IMG/VR virus record: IMGVR_UViG_3300023176_005352
Location: 1 to 36,778 of that record
Reading direction: 5' to 3' (one strand)
Source of the DNA: a virus
Length of the DNA stretch: 36,778 nucleotides
Made by a program: the position numbers and the translations under genes. The notes beneath the pieces were generated by a model. The model made no database searches and had not been told where the DNA came from. It saw only the letters and a list, made by a program, of their open reading frames with translations. Positions 23,284-31,046 of this stretch are shown in pieces. The first letter of the stretch is position 1, and each line of letters begins with the position of its first letter.

Positions 23284-23957
23284 TGTTAAAAGTAAAAGAT
23301 ATACGTAATCAAATTGTAACCGATTATCTTCAAGGTGATTGGGTTATTGATCGTACAGGTGCTAAAACAATTGAAGTACTTGGTGCGACATTTATTGCTG
23401 ACGAGGATTATGTTATTCGTAAACCAGCTTATGAATATATTGAACGTGAACTTCAATGGTATAAAAGCTGTTCATTAAACGTTAATGATATTCCTGGTAA
23501 AACTCCACAAATTTGGTTAGATGTTTCTGATGATAATGGATTCATTAATTCAAATTATGGTTGGTGTATTTTTACTAAAGAAAATGGTAATCAATACGAA
23601 AACGTTTTAAGAGAATTATCTAGGAATCATAACTCTCGTAGAGCAACAATGATCTACAATCGTCCAAGTATGCATACAGATTATAATGCTAATAATATGA
23701 ATGACTTTATGTGTACTTACGCAAATACATTCTATATTCGAAATAAGCAATTAATATCTCATTATATTATGAGATCTAATGATGCTGTTTTTGGTTATAA
23801 TAATGATTATGCATGGGCACGTTATGTTCAATCAAAACTTGCAGATGATCTAGGTGTAGAAGTTGGTGATTTAATTTGGACCGCTTCTAATTTTCATGTC
23901 TACGAAAGACATTTCAACTTTATACAAGACTACATTAATGAGCGTCAAGTGGGATAA
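23283..23957 (+). CDS. 42: dCMP hydroxymethylase-type thymidylate synthase homolog (gp42-like)
   Basis: The 224-residue protein is of the thymidylate synthase fold: YNRPSMHTDYN, NNMNDFMCTYANTFYIRNK and RSNDAVFGYNNDYAW, and HVYERHF. The catalytic Cys is C144 in the MNDFMCT segment. At the position where thymidylate synthase has Asn (RSxDxxLGxPFN) this protein has Asp175, and C144 to D175 is 31 residues apart, as Cys148 to Asp179 in T4 dCMP hydroxymethylase. That Asp selects dCMP over dUMP. It makes 5-hydroxymethyl-dCMP from dCMP and methylene-THF. Confidence 0.82.
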   Translation: MLKVKDIRNQIVTDYLQGDWVIDRTGAKTIEVLGATFIADEDYVIRKPAYEYIERELQWYKSCSLNVNDIPGKTPQIWLDVSDDNGFINSNYGWCIFTKENGNQYENVLRELSRNHNSRRATMIYNRPSMHTDYNANNMNDFMCTYANTFYIRNKQLISHYIMRSNDAVFGYNNDYAWARYVQSKLADDLGVEVGDLIWTASNFHVYERHFNFIQDYINERQVG

Positions 23958-24390
23958 AAGATTTCTCGGTTTAGCAAGAGAAATTTCAACATGGAGTAAA
24001 GATCCAAGTAAACAAATTGGTGCAGTTTTCGTTTCTGACGAAAGACGCATTCTTGCAACTGGATATAATGGCTTTCCACGCAACATTGAAGATACTTTAG
24101 ATCGATATGAAAATAGAGAAGAAAAGTATAAACTTGTAGTTCATGCTGAACAAAACGCAATATATAATGCGACTTATAATGGAATTTCACTAAATAATAG
24201 TACATTATATGTTTGGGGATTACCAGTTTGTTCAGAATGTGCAAAAGGTGTTATTCAAGTTGGTACTAAACGTATTGTAATGCCTTCAATGATAGATGTT
24301 CCAGAAAGATGGATTGAATCTTTTGATAATACAAAAGAGCTTTTTAAAGAAGCATTAGTTGATTACGAATTTGTTGACATTTCAGTTTAA
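23938..24390 (+). CDS. dCMP deaminase
   Basis: Zinc deaminase converting dCMP to dUMP for thymidylate synthesis. The zinc motifs are HAEQNAI and PVCSECAKG (CxxC). The 150-residue length fits. Two in-frame starts are possible (23896 and 23938); neither has a strong ribosome site, and I prefer 23938 because the protein would begin MSVKWDKRFLGLAREIS like other dCMP deaminases and overlap gene 42 by only 20 bases. It competes with the hydroxymethylase for dCMP. Confidence 0.88.
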   Translation: MSVKWDKRFLGLAREISTWSKDPSKQIGAVFVSDERRILATGYNGFPRNIEDTLDRYENREEKYKLVVHAEQNAIYNATYNGISLNNSTLYVWGLPVCSECAKGVIQVGTKRIVMPSMIDVPERWIESFDNTKELFKEALVDYEFVDISV

Positions 24391-24402
24391 TTGTGTTATA
24401 AT
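24374..24402 (+). promoter_or_regulatory. Early promoter of the sugar/modification operon
   Basis: TTGACA (24374-24379), 17-bp spacer, TATAAT (24397-24402) and TGTGT before the -10; the -35 lies in the last codons of the deaminase. The start codon at 24411 is only eight bases after the -10, so the transcript should be almost leaderless. Confidence 0.9.
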
Positions 24403-24410
24403 AGAAAATT

Positions 24411-25193
24411 ATGAATAAAAAAGTTGTAGTAACAGGTGCCGATGGATATATCGGTTCAGTATTAAGAAAAAAGTTAAGTGAACGCAATGTTCGAGCGGTC
24501 TTTTACGATATTAAAGATTGGGATATTACAAAATATTCTAATCCTACTAATCCAACAGTAGATGTAGTTGTACATTTAGCAGCATTAGTTAAAGTTGGTG
24601 AAAGCGTAAAGAATCCATTTGAATATTATAATACTAACATTAATGGAACTAAAAATGTAATTGATGCATTTCCAAATGCTAAATTTATATTTGCTTCAAC
24701 AGGAGCGGCATTTGATCCAACATCACCTTATGCAAGATCAAAAGTAGTTGCAGAAGATATTGTAAAACAACTTTGTAAAGAATATACGATTTTTAGATTT
24801 TATAATGTTGGAGGTGGAGTACCTAACAATCCTGAAGGATTATATGCAGCAACTCAAAATGCAATTCAATCAGGAACATTTACAATTTTTGGATCTGATT
24901 ATGATACTAAAGATGGTACTCCAGTAAGAGATTATGTTCACGTAGAAGATCTTACAGATGCAATTGTAAAAGCAATTTATGAACCGGCTGCAATGTCAGA
25001 TTATGAACCGCTTGGATCAGGACAGTCTTATACAGTTAAAGAATACATTGAAGAATTTTTAAGAGTAAACGGTCCATTATTTGAAGTAAAATATGGAGAA
25101 AGAAGAGAAGGTGATAATGCAAAATCTGAAGTACCTTTCAATTCTATGTTTATGAATCCAAAACACACACTTGAGGATATAGTTAAATTATGA
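24411..25193 (+). CDS. GalE-like NAD-dependent sugar-nucleotide epimerase
   Basis: Short-chain dehydrogenase of extended type (260 aa). It has the NAD-binding GADGYIGS (9-16), VVVHLAALVKVGESVKNP, the catalytic SPYARSK (Y107, K111), FRFYNVGGG and DGTPVRDYVHVEDL, all typical of UDP-glucose/UDP-galactose 4-epimerases. At 260 residues it lacks part of a typical GalE (about 330). It likely makes UDP-galactose (or UDP-arabinose-type 4-epimers) for the mutase two genes downstream. The start has no ribosome site and is probably leaderless. Confidence 0.87.
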   Translation: MNKKVVVTGADGYIGSVLRKKLSERNVRAVFYDIKDWDITKYSNPTNPTVDVVVHLAALVKVGESVKNPFEYYNTNINGTKNVIDAFPNAKFIFASTGAAFDPTSPYARSKVVAEDIVKQLCKEYTIFRFYNVGGGVPNNPEGLYAATQNAIQSGTFTIFGSDYDTKDGTPVRDYVHVEDLTDAIVKAIYEPAAMSDYEPLGSGQSYTVKEYIEEFLRVNGPLFEVKYGERREGDNAKSEVPFNSMFMNPKHTLEDIVKL

Positions 25194-26281
25194 AAAAAAT
25201 ATTAATCACTGGAATGAACAAAGCTCAGTGTACTGAAGACTTTTTTCTAAGACAGCAATTACAAGTAGTACCTTCTCAATATGCAGTATTACGTTGTCTT
25301 AGAGAAATGGGATATGAAGTTGAGCAAAGAGAAGTAGCATTAGGCGAAGATATTTCACACTATGATGAAGTAATCTTTTATATGCATAGTCCACAATCTT
25401 TCTGTCAAAATTTATATTCTGGATGTTACGCACTATCTCAAAGACCAGATGCTATTCTTGCATTTGACGATTGGCAGGTTGATCAGATTTATGGTGGTAT
25501 TCAAGGATTTCGTGGAAACCTTGATGAACCAGAAGACAAAGCATTTAGACAATATCTTTTAGATCTTCAATGTACACAATATGATATTAACACTCTGAAA
25601 AAATACAAAGACAATTTTGTAGCAGCATGTGATATTATGCTAAATAAAGAAAACAGATTGTTAATTTCTGCATTTGATCTTGGTGATTTAAGTTTGCTCA
25701 ATCTCGGTTGGAATCCTGATAAAATATATCGTTTCAATCCTAACCCTTATCACTATAATCGTACTCCAGATAATGATTTTCTTTCTGGTGTATCAACACT
25801 TTTTGGTGGTGGAGTAGAAGTAAAAGATAAAAAATTAGAATGGAACTTTGCTTCGTTAGTACAAAAGAAAACTCGAAAATGGTTGAAACTTCAAAACATT
25901 CAAGAGTGGCCAATGAATATCTATGGTGCAAAGCGCGGTGAAGAAAAATCAGAAAGACTTACTGAAGACCAAATGTGTAAAGTATATGCAGAACAATGGG
26001 GATGTTTAATGCCTGGATATTTCCACTCAGGATCTGGTTGGTGGAGAGCAAGGCCTTTACAGGTTGCTGATGCAGGAAGTATTCTTATTGGTGATCCTAA
26101 AGAATTATTTGTTTACTATCAGGATGAATACTTATCTACACGTATTGCTGAAGATATTGAAGCTATGAATGTGAAACAATTACAAGAATTTGCTCAAGGT
26201 CAACGCGATGCACTATATAAGCATCATCCTCTAGATAAAGAAAAAACAAGAAGTGAATTTGAAATAGTATTAAACGCATGA
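25190..26281 (+). CDS. GT-B glycosyltransferase, T4 beta-glucosyltransferase-like
   Basis: The 363-residue protein recalls T4 BGT: PSQYAVLRCLREMGYEVEQ is like the T4 pattern of a helix followed by EMGLNVDI; SHYDEVIFYMHSP is like VNDYDRLIVVNSS; AFDDWQVDQI (D93, D94) sits where T4 has TDIRLP with its catalytic Asp; the C-terminal WWRARPLQVADAGSILIGDP lies where T4 has RVWETMASDAVMLID. I infer transfer of a sugar to hydroxymethylcytosine in DNA. The similarity is by eye. It is coupled to GalE and mutase genes by 4-base overlaps. Confidence 0.6.
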   Translation: MKKILITGMNKAQCTEDFFLRQQLQVVPSQYAVLRCLREMGYEVEQREVALGEDISHYDEVIFYMHSPQSFCQNLYSGCYALSQRPDAILAFDDWQVDQIYGGIQGFRGNLDEPEDKAFRQYLLDLQCTQYDINTLKKYKDNFVAACDIMLNKENRLLISAFDLGDLSLLNLGWNPDKIYRFNPNPYHYNRTPDNDFLSGVSTLFGGGVEVKDKKLEWNFASLVQKKTRKWLKLQNIQEWPMNIYGAKRGEEKSERLTEDQMCKVYAEQWGCLMPGYFHSGSGWWRARPLQVADAGSILIGDPKELFVYYQDEYLSTRIAEDIEAMNVKQLQEFAQGQRDALYKHHPLDKEKTRSEFEIVLNA

Positions 26282-27285
26282 AAAATTATTTAGTAGTTGG
26301 CGCAGGATTTGCGGGTGCAGTTCACGCAAGAGAACTTGCAAATGCTGGTCATAAAGTACATGTTATTGATTTAAGAAATCATATTGCAGGTAATGCTTAT
26401 GATTATACTGATGAAAATGGTATTCGTGTACACAAATATGGTCCACACTTATTTCATACAGATAATGAAAAAGTTGTAAACTGGTTAATGCAATATGGTG
26501 AATGGGTAGAATATAAGCATAAAGTAAAAGCCTTATTAAATGATGGACAATATGTTACTTTACCTGTAAATAAAGAAACTAAAGAAATTGTTGGTGAAGA
26601 AAATGTGCTTGATATTTTCTTTAGACCTTATACAAGAAAAATGTGGGGTAAAGAGCTCGATGAATTAAATCCTGGTATTATTGCAAGAGTACCTATTCGT
26701 GATGATCTAAACGAATACTATTTTCCGAAAGATAAATATCAGTATATGCCAAAAGATGGCTATACAAAACTTTTTGAAAATATTTTAAATCATGAGAATA
26801 TAACAGTGCAACTTTCAACAGAGTTTAACAAGAGTATGGAAGATGAATACGATCACGTATTTAATTCTATGCCAATTGATGTATATTATGATTATTGCTT
26901 TGGAGAATTACCTTACAGATCACTCAAGTTTCATACAATGAGTATTCCACAAACAAGAGTGCTTCCTACCGCAACAGTCAATTTTACACACGATGGACCA
27001 TATACTCGAGTAACAGAATGGAAAAACATTCCAGAACATGGTAAAAACGACTTAACCACTACAGTAACTTATGAGGAACCATGTGATTATAAAGACAATA
27101 ACATGGAAAGATATTATCCCATAAATGATGTAGATGGTATTAATCGTGAAAGATACAAGCAATATCGAGATATCGAAAACTCTAAAGTCACTTTTATAGG
27201 AAGATGCGGAATGTATGTCTATTTAGATATGCACCAAGTCATAAATTCATCATTAGTATCAGTGAGTAAATTTTTAAATGATTAA
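26278..27285 (+). CDS. glf: UDP-galactopyranose mutase
   Basis: Flavoenzyme converting UDP-galactopyranose to UDP-galactofuranose. The 335-residue protein has the N-terminal FAD motif GAGFAGAVHARELANAGHKV, then HIAGNAYD, KYGPHLFHTDNEKVVNWL and FRPYTRKMWG, all characteristic of bacterial Glf. The length is a little short of the usual 360-390. Together with GalE upstream it would supply furanosyl sugar nucleotide to one of the two glycosyltransferases in the operon. Presence in a phage DNA-modification cluster is unusual. Confidence 0.9.
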   Translation: MKNYLVVGAGFAGAVHARELANAGHKVHVIDLRNHIAGNAYDYTDENGIRVHKYGPHLFHTDNEKVVNWLMQYGEWVEYKHKVKALLNDGQYVTLPVNKETKEIVGEENVLDIFFRPYTRKMWGKELDELNPGIIARVPIRDDLNEYYFPKDKYQYMPKDGYTKLFENILNHENITVQLSTEFNKSMEDEYDHVFNSMPIDVYYDYCFGELPYRSLKFHTMSIPQTRVLPTATVNFTHDGPYTRVTEWKNIPEHGKNDLTTTVTYEEPCDYKDNNMERYYPINDVDGINRERYKQYRDIENSKVTFIGRCGMYVYLDMHQVINSSLVSVSKFLND

Positions 27286-28471
27286 ACACGCTTCTATCGT
27301 ACCACTTATAGGTGGTGAAACTATTGGATCAGTCAATGCGTTTGGTGAAAAACCAACCTATATGATGTCATACGAGGCCTTCAAGGACAACGATTCTCAT
27401 ATCCTTAATTACTATAGCGACGTTCCTTACTATGTCCTAGACAAAGGAGAGAAACCTACAGAGAGTGTTGATGTAATATCTTCTGTATGTCCTTGTGCTG
27501 GATTAAGTATGCTTTCTCAAGGATTTGGAGATCATAATCCAAATAATAAATGGCTTATCGAAACAGCAAAATATGTTCTTGGTGAAATTAAACCAAAAGT
27601 ATTTTGGGGTGAAAACGCTCCAGGTTTTGCTGGTAAGATTGGTGAAAATATACGAAATGAAATGAGACGAATTGGTCTTGAACAAGGTTATACAATGACT
27701 GTTTATAGAACTAAATCGTTATTACATGGTTCATCTCAAGTAAGAGAACGTTCATTCTATTTCTTTTGGCGCGGCGAAAAAACTCCATTACTTTCATATT
27801 ATAATAAAGAACGACCAGCTATTGAAGATGTTATAAGAAGCGCAGGAGGTTCTAACTTCCAAACTGAATGTATTAATCCAAAAATTCCATCTCAAGATGA
27901 TTTATATTACAAATATATTTTAGAACATATTCATGGTGGAATTACTCATAAAGAATTTTCTGATATGGTAGAACCTCAAAGTGCAAGAGGTCAATGCGTA
28001 TATGCATACATAGAAAGATACGGGCATGACTATGCTCAAGTCGGCGAATGGATGGAAAAACATGGATATGAAAAAGAAGTTGAGAAATGTAAATACAGAT
28101 ATGAGAAGCTCAAAGCTGGTGGAAACATTATGCGAAGAGGTACCATTGTTCCTAAAGACTTTATCGGTGCTTTTGTTGGGCATTATCCTGTCAAACTTAC
28201 TCATCCTGACGATGATCGTTATATTAATTACAGAGAAGCTATGGCAATCATGGGTTTACCTTTGGACTTCGAGTTACTCAATCCGAAAAAATCTTTCAAC
28301 CATATTTGTCAAAATGTTCCCGTTCAAACGGCAACAGACATGGCGACAGAAGTAAAAAAATATTTAAATAATGAGCTACAAATGGTTGACACAGACTACG
28401 TAATGCAGTATAATAATACTCAAACCGCAGACTATATTGAAAAGCATGATACACTTGAGGCATTCCTATGA
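27278..28471 (+). CDS. C5-cytosine methyltransferase homolog
   Basis: The 397-residue protein has the C5-MTase motif IV CPCAGLSM (P72, C73 nucleophile), motif VI GENAPGF (E112, N113), motif VIII QVRERSFYF (Q154, R156, R158) and motif X QNVPVQTATDM near the C-terminus. Motif I, normally DLFxGxGG, is degenerate (IVPLIGGETIG), and the acidic AdoMet-ribose residue is not obvious. A substantial insert of the target recognition region lies between VIII and X. It may methylate DNA or may have an altered donor; this is inference. It overlaps the mutase by 8 bases. Confidence 0.78.
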   Translation: MIKHASIVPLIGGETIGSVNAFGEKPTYMMSYEAFKDNDSHILNYYSDVPYYVLDKGEKPTESVDVISSVCPCAGLSMLSQGFGDHNPNNKWLIETAKYVLGEIKPKVFWGENAPGFAGKIGENIRNEMRRIGLEQGYTMTVYRTKSLLHGSSQVRERSFYFFWRGEKTPLLSYYNKERPAIEDVIRSAGGSNFQTECINPKIPSQDDLYYKYILEHIHGGITHKEFSDMVEPQSARGQCVYAYIERYGHDYAQVGEWMEKHGYEKEVEKCKYRYEKLKAGGNIMRRGTIVPKDFIGAFVGHYPVKLTHPDDDRYINYREAMAIMGLPLDFELLNPKKSFNHICQNVPVQTATDMATEVKKYLNNELQMVDTDYVMQYNNTQTADYIEKHDTLEAFL

Positions 28472-29070
28472 AACATTTAATATTTGATTTTGAAACTATG
28501 GGCACTGAACCTATGGATTGTGCTGTAGTTGATGTTTCTGCTTTCGTATTTGATTTTGATAGATTTGAAAAGCGACCTTATACTGTTAAAGATATTAATG
28601 CAGTTCGAAGATGGAAACTTTCAGTAAAAGATCAAGTAGAAAATTATGGTTATAAAGTAGAAAATTCTGTTATTGAATTTTGGCAATCACAAGATAAAGA
28701 AGTACGTGATAGAGTTAAACCTTTAAAAACTGATTTAACTGTAAAAGAATTTGTAGATGACTTTCATAATTTTATTATCGATTCAAATGTTAAATATTGG
28801 TGGACAAGATCAAATGCTTTTGATCCAGTCATTATGACACGTCTTTTTGATTCTCAAGGAAAAAAACAACATTTCTATGAATATTGTAAATACTATCTCG
28901 TGCGTGACACCCGCACGTGGATTGACGCAAAATTAAATCTTCCAGAAAGAAATGATTTCGTATTACCAGAATGGGAAGAAGCATTTAAAAAGCATGATAG
29001 TTCATGGGATATTCTTATCGATACTCTCAGATTACAACTATTACACAGAACAGAATTTGATTTAGATTAA
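28468..29070 (+). CDS. dexA: Exonuclease A (DexA)
   Basis: 3'-5' exonuclease of the DnaQ/RNase T type. The 200-residue protein begins with FDFETMGT (metal Asp and Glu), has FDPVIM and RDTRTWIDA in the middle, and AFKKHDSSWDILIDTLRL at the end with the third metal ligand; this matches T4 DexA. It overlaps the methyltransferase homolog by 4 bases. Confidence 0.9.
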   Translation: MKHLIFDFETMGTEPMDCAVVDVSAFVFDFDRFEKRPYTVKDINAVRRWKLSVKDQVENYGYKVENSVIEFWQSQDKEVRDRVKPLKTDLTVKEFVDDFHNFIIDSNVKYWWTRSNAFDPVIMTRLFDSQGKKQHFYEYCKYYLVRDTRTWIDAKLNLPERNDFVLPEWEEAFKKHDSSWDILIDTLRLQLLHRTEFDLD

Positions 29071-29079
29071 GGATATATT

Positions 29080-29940
29080 ATGGAACTTAAAATACCCGTT
29101 ACTGATCTCAAAAACTATAAACTGTTTGTTGGTGCACCAATGTATGGTGGACAATGTTCAGGTTTATTTACAAAATCAACTAACGATTTGAGTATGTTAT
29201 GTACTAAATATGAAATACCAATGAGATATTATTTCTTATTTAATGAAAGTTTAGTACAAAGAGCTCGTAACTATATTGCAGATGAATTTATGAGATCTGA
29301 TTGTACTCACTTATTGTTTATTGATAGTGATATTGGGTTTAATCCTAGAGATGCGTTAGCACTTTTAGGTATTCAAACTTCTGATCCAGAAAAATATGAT
29401 ATTGTAACTGGTCCTTATCCTAAGAAAACAATTGCTTGGGAAAAAATTGCAAAGGCTGCAGAACTTGGATTCGCAAATGAAAATCCTTTTAACCTTGAGC
29501 AATTTACTTCTGACTTTGTTTTTAATCCTGTAAAAGGAACTAAAGAATTTAAAGTAAGTGAACCTGTTGAAGTATCAGAAGCAGGAACTGGATTTATGCT
29601 TATTCCAAGAGAAGCTCTTGAAAAATTTAGAGATAATTATCCAGAACTATCATACAAACCAGACCATGCGCGTACTGAAAACTTTGATGGATCGCGAAAT
29701 ATTACAGCATTCTTTGATTGTATTATTGATCCTGAAACGAATAGGTACTTATCTGAAGACTATTTCTTTTGTAAGAAATCAAGAGAAATGGGACTTTCAG
29801 TATGGATGTGTCCTTGGATGCAAATCAATCATGTTGGTACATATATCTTTAAAGGTAATATGGCAGCATTAGGACAACTTGGTGTTACTGCAACAGCCAA
29901 TGCTTCTTCTAATAAGAAAACATATACAAAAGGCAAATAA
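29080..29940 (+). CDS. GT-A type glycosyltransferase
   Basis: The 286-residue protein has the DxD metal motif in FIDSDIGFNP (D82, D84) after LVQRARNYIADEFMRSDCT and a C-terminal SEDYFFCKK acidic site, features of GT-A (GT2-like) enzymes seen in marine T4-like phages. Galactofuranosyl transferases commonly have this fold. Its place at the end of the GalE/mutase operon suggests that it uses the same sugar nucleotide. Acceptor unknown: DNA or virion/host glycans. Confidence 0.8.
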   Translation: MELKIPVTDLKNYKLFVGAPMYGGQCSGLFTKSTNDLSMLCTKYEIPMRYYFLFNESLVQRARNYIADEFMRSDCTHLLFIDSDIGFNPRDALALLGIQTSDPEKYDIVTGPYPKKTIAWEKIAKAAELGFANENPFNLEQFTSDFVFNPVKGTKEFKVSEPVEVSEAGTGFMLIPREALEKFRDNYPELSYKPDHARTENFDGSRNITAFFDCIIDPETNRYLSEDYFFCKKSREMGLSVWMCPWMQINHVGTYIFKGNMAALGQLGVTATANASSNKKTYTKGK

Positions 29941-29944
29941 ACAG

Positions 29945-29973
29945 TTGACATTTAACCTCACTTGGTATATAAT
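29945..29973 (+). promoter_or_regulatory. Promoter of gene 45
   Basis: TTGACA (29945-29950), 17-bp spacer, TATAAT (29968-29973). Confidence 0.92.
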
Positions 29974-29979
29974 ATACCA
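29963..29979. repeat. Palindrome across the gene 45 -10 box
   Basis: TGGTATATAATATACCA is a perfect 8+1+8 palindrome whose centre A is in the middle of TATAAT. It parallels the repeats at the uvsY and 43 promoters. Confidence 0.82.
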
Positions 29980-30006
29980 GTATTTTAATATCGGAGAATC
30001 TATATA

Positions 30007-30663
30007 ATGAAATTTTCTAACGAAACCTTGACGGTCTTGAAAAGCTTTAGCTCTATTAACAAATCTATTTTGTTTAAAGAAGGTAATGTTTTAAAGACTA
30101 TCACTCCAGAAAAGACTCTAATTGCAATTGCAGATATTCCAGATGAAATTCCATCTGATGCATGTGTATACGATCTTTCAAGATTTCTTTCAATTTTGAG
30201 TCTTTATAATGATCCCGACGTTGAATTCGAAGATAAATACTTTATTATCTCTGAAGGTAAACGTCGTACTAAGTACGTCTACGCCGATATCTCCATGATA
30301 CACACTCCTCCAGAGAAGGAAATTACTCTTCCTTCCGAAGATGTTGTTGTGAATGTATCACAAGGAGATTTGTCTTCTGTATTGAAGGCAGCAGGGGTAC
30401 TACAATTTTCGGAAATTGCTTTTGTAGGCGAAAGCGGCAAAGTATTTCTGAAAGCTATCGACAGTTCGAATGAAAACGCAGATGACTTTGGCGTTGAAAT
30501 CGGTGAAACTGACGATACCTTCAAGTTTATTATTAAAACTGATAACTTGAAGCTCTTACCGCTAGATTATGAGGTTACTCTTTGCGCAAAAGGTATCTCA
30601 CAATTCAGGGGCAAAGGTGTCACATATTTTGTGGCAATTGATTCAAAGTCAACTTATAATTAA
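30007..30663 (+). CDS. 45: Sliding clamp gp45
   Basis: Ring clamp for gp43 and activator of gp55-dependent late transcription. The 218-residue product matches T4 gp45 in size and begins MKFSNETLTVLKSFSSINKS, then beta-sheet pattern through KFIIKTDNLKLLPLDYEVTL to ISQFRGKGVTYFVAIDSKS at the end. CGGAGAATC precedes the start. The genes that follow include the clamp loader subunits 44 and 62. Confidence 0.95.
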   Translation: MKFSNETLTVLKSFSSINKSILFKEGNVLKTITPEKTLIAIADIPDEIPSDACVYDLSRFLSILSLYNDPDVEFEDKYFIISEGKRRTKYVYADISMIHTPPEKEITLPSEDVVVNVSQGDLSSVLKAAGVLQFSEIAFVGESGKVFLKAIDSSNENADDFGVEIGETDDTFKFIIKTDNLKLLPLDYEVTLCAKGISQFRGKGVTYFVAIDSKSTYN

Positions 30664-30677
30664 AAAAGGTGATTCAT

Positions 30678-30959
30678 ATGAATGAAACAGTAAATGGTAA
30701 CTTTGGCCAACCTCAAGGCCAAGAGCAGAAGGTCGTGATTAATCTCAACGATCTTAGCACCGTTCTACAATTGATTGACATTGTCTCTCAACGTGGCGGG
30801 TTCCAAGGAAATGAGTTAGCCGGTGTTGGAATGCTTAGGAATAAAATCGAAGCTTTTCTACGTCAGAATGCTCCACAGCAAGATCCTAGTGTAGGTGAAA
30901 AAGATGTGGATGTAGATGTGCCAGCTCAAGGTCCTTTGGCTGACAAGGTAGTCGATTAA
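30678..30959 (+). CDS. Unknown small protein after the clamp gene
   Basis: The 93-residue protein begins MNETVNGNFGQPQGQEQKVV and has a helix-rich centre (LNDLSTVLQLIDIVSQR, NELAGVGMLRNKIEAFLRQN) and acidic repeat-like end (VDVDVP). AAGGTGATTCAT precedes the ATG, making 30678 preferable to the in-frame GTG at 30669. A similar small protein follows the clamp gene in marine T4-like phages. Function unknown. Confidence 0.68.
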   Translation: MNETVNGNFGQPQGQEQKVVINLNDLSTVLQLIDIVSQRGGFQGNELAGVGMLRNKIEAFLRQNAPQQDPSVGEKDVDVDVPAQGPLADKVVD

Positions 30960-30985
30960 TAAGATTACCAACCTTTCTCGAGATA

Positions 30986-31026
30986 GGGGGATAGTCAATG
31001 ACTTCCCCCGCCTTTCGATTTTTTTA
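30986..31026 (+). terminator. Hairpin with T-tract between the clamp unit and gene 44
   Basis: GGGGGA (30986-30991) pairs with TCCCCC (31004-31009), with AGT/ACT above it after a bulge. GCCTTTCGA then TTTTTTT follow. Reads as an intrinsic terminator or attenuator inside the 45-44 operon. Confidence 0.65.
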
Positions 31027-31046
31027 TATTATGTAACAGGTGATCT

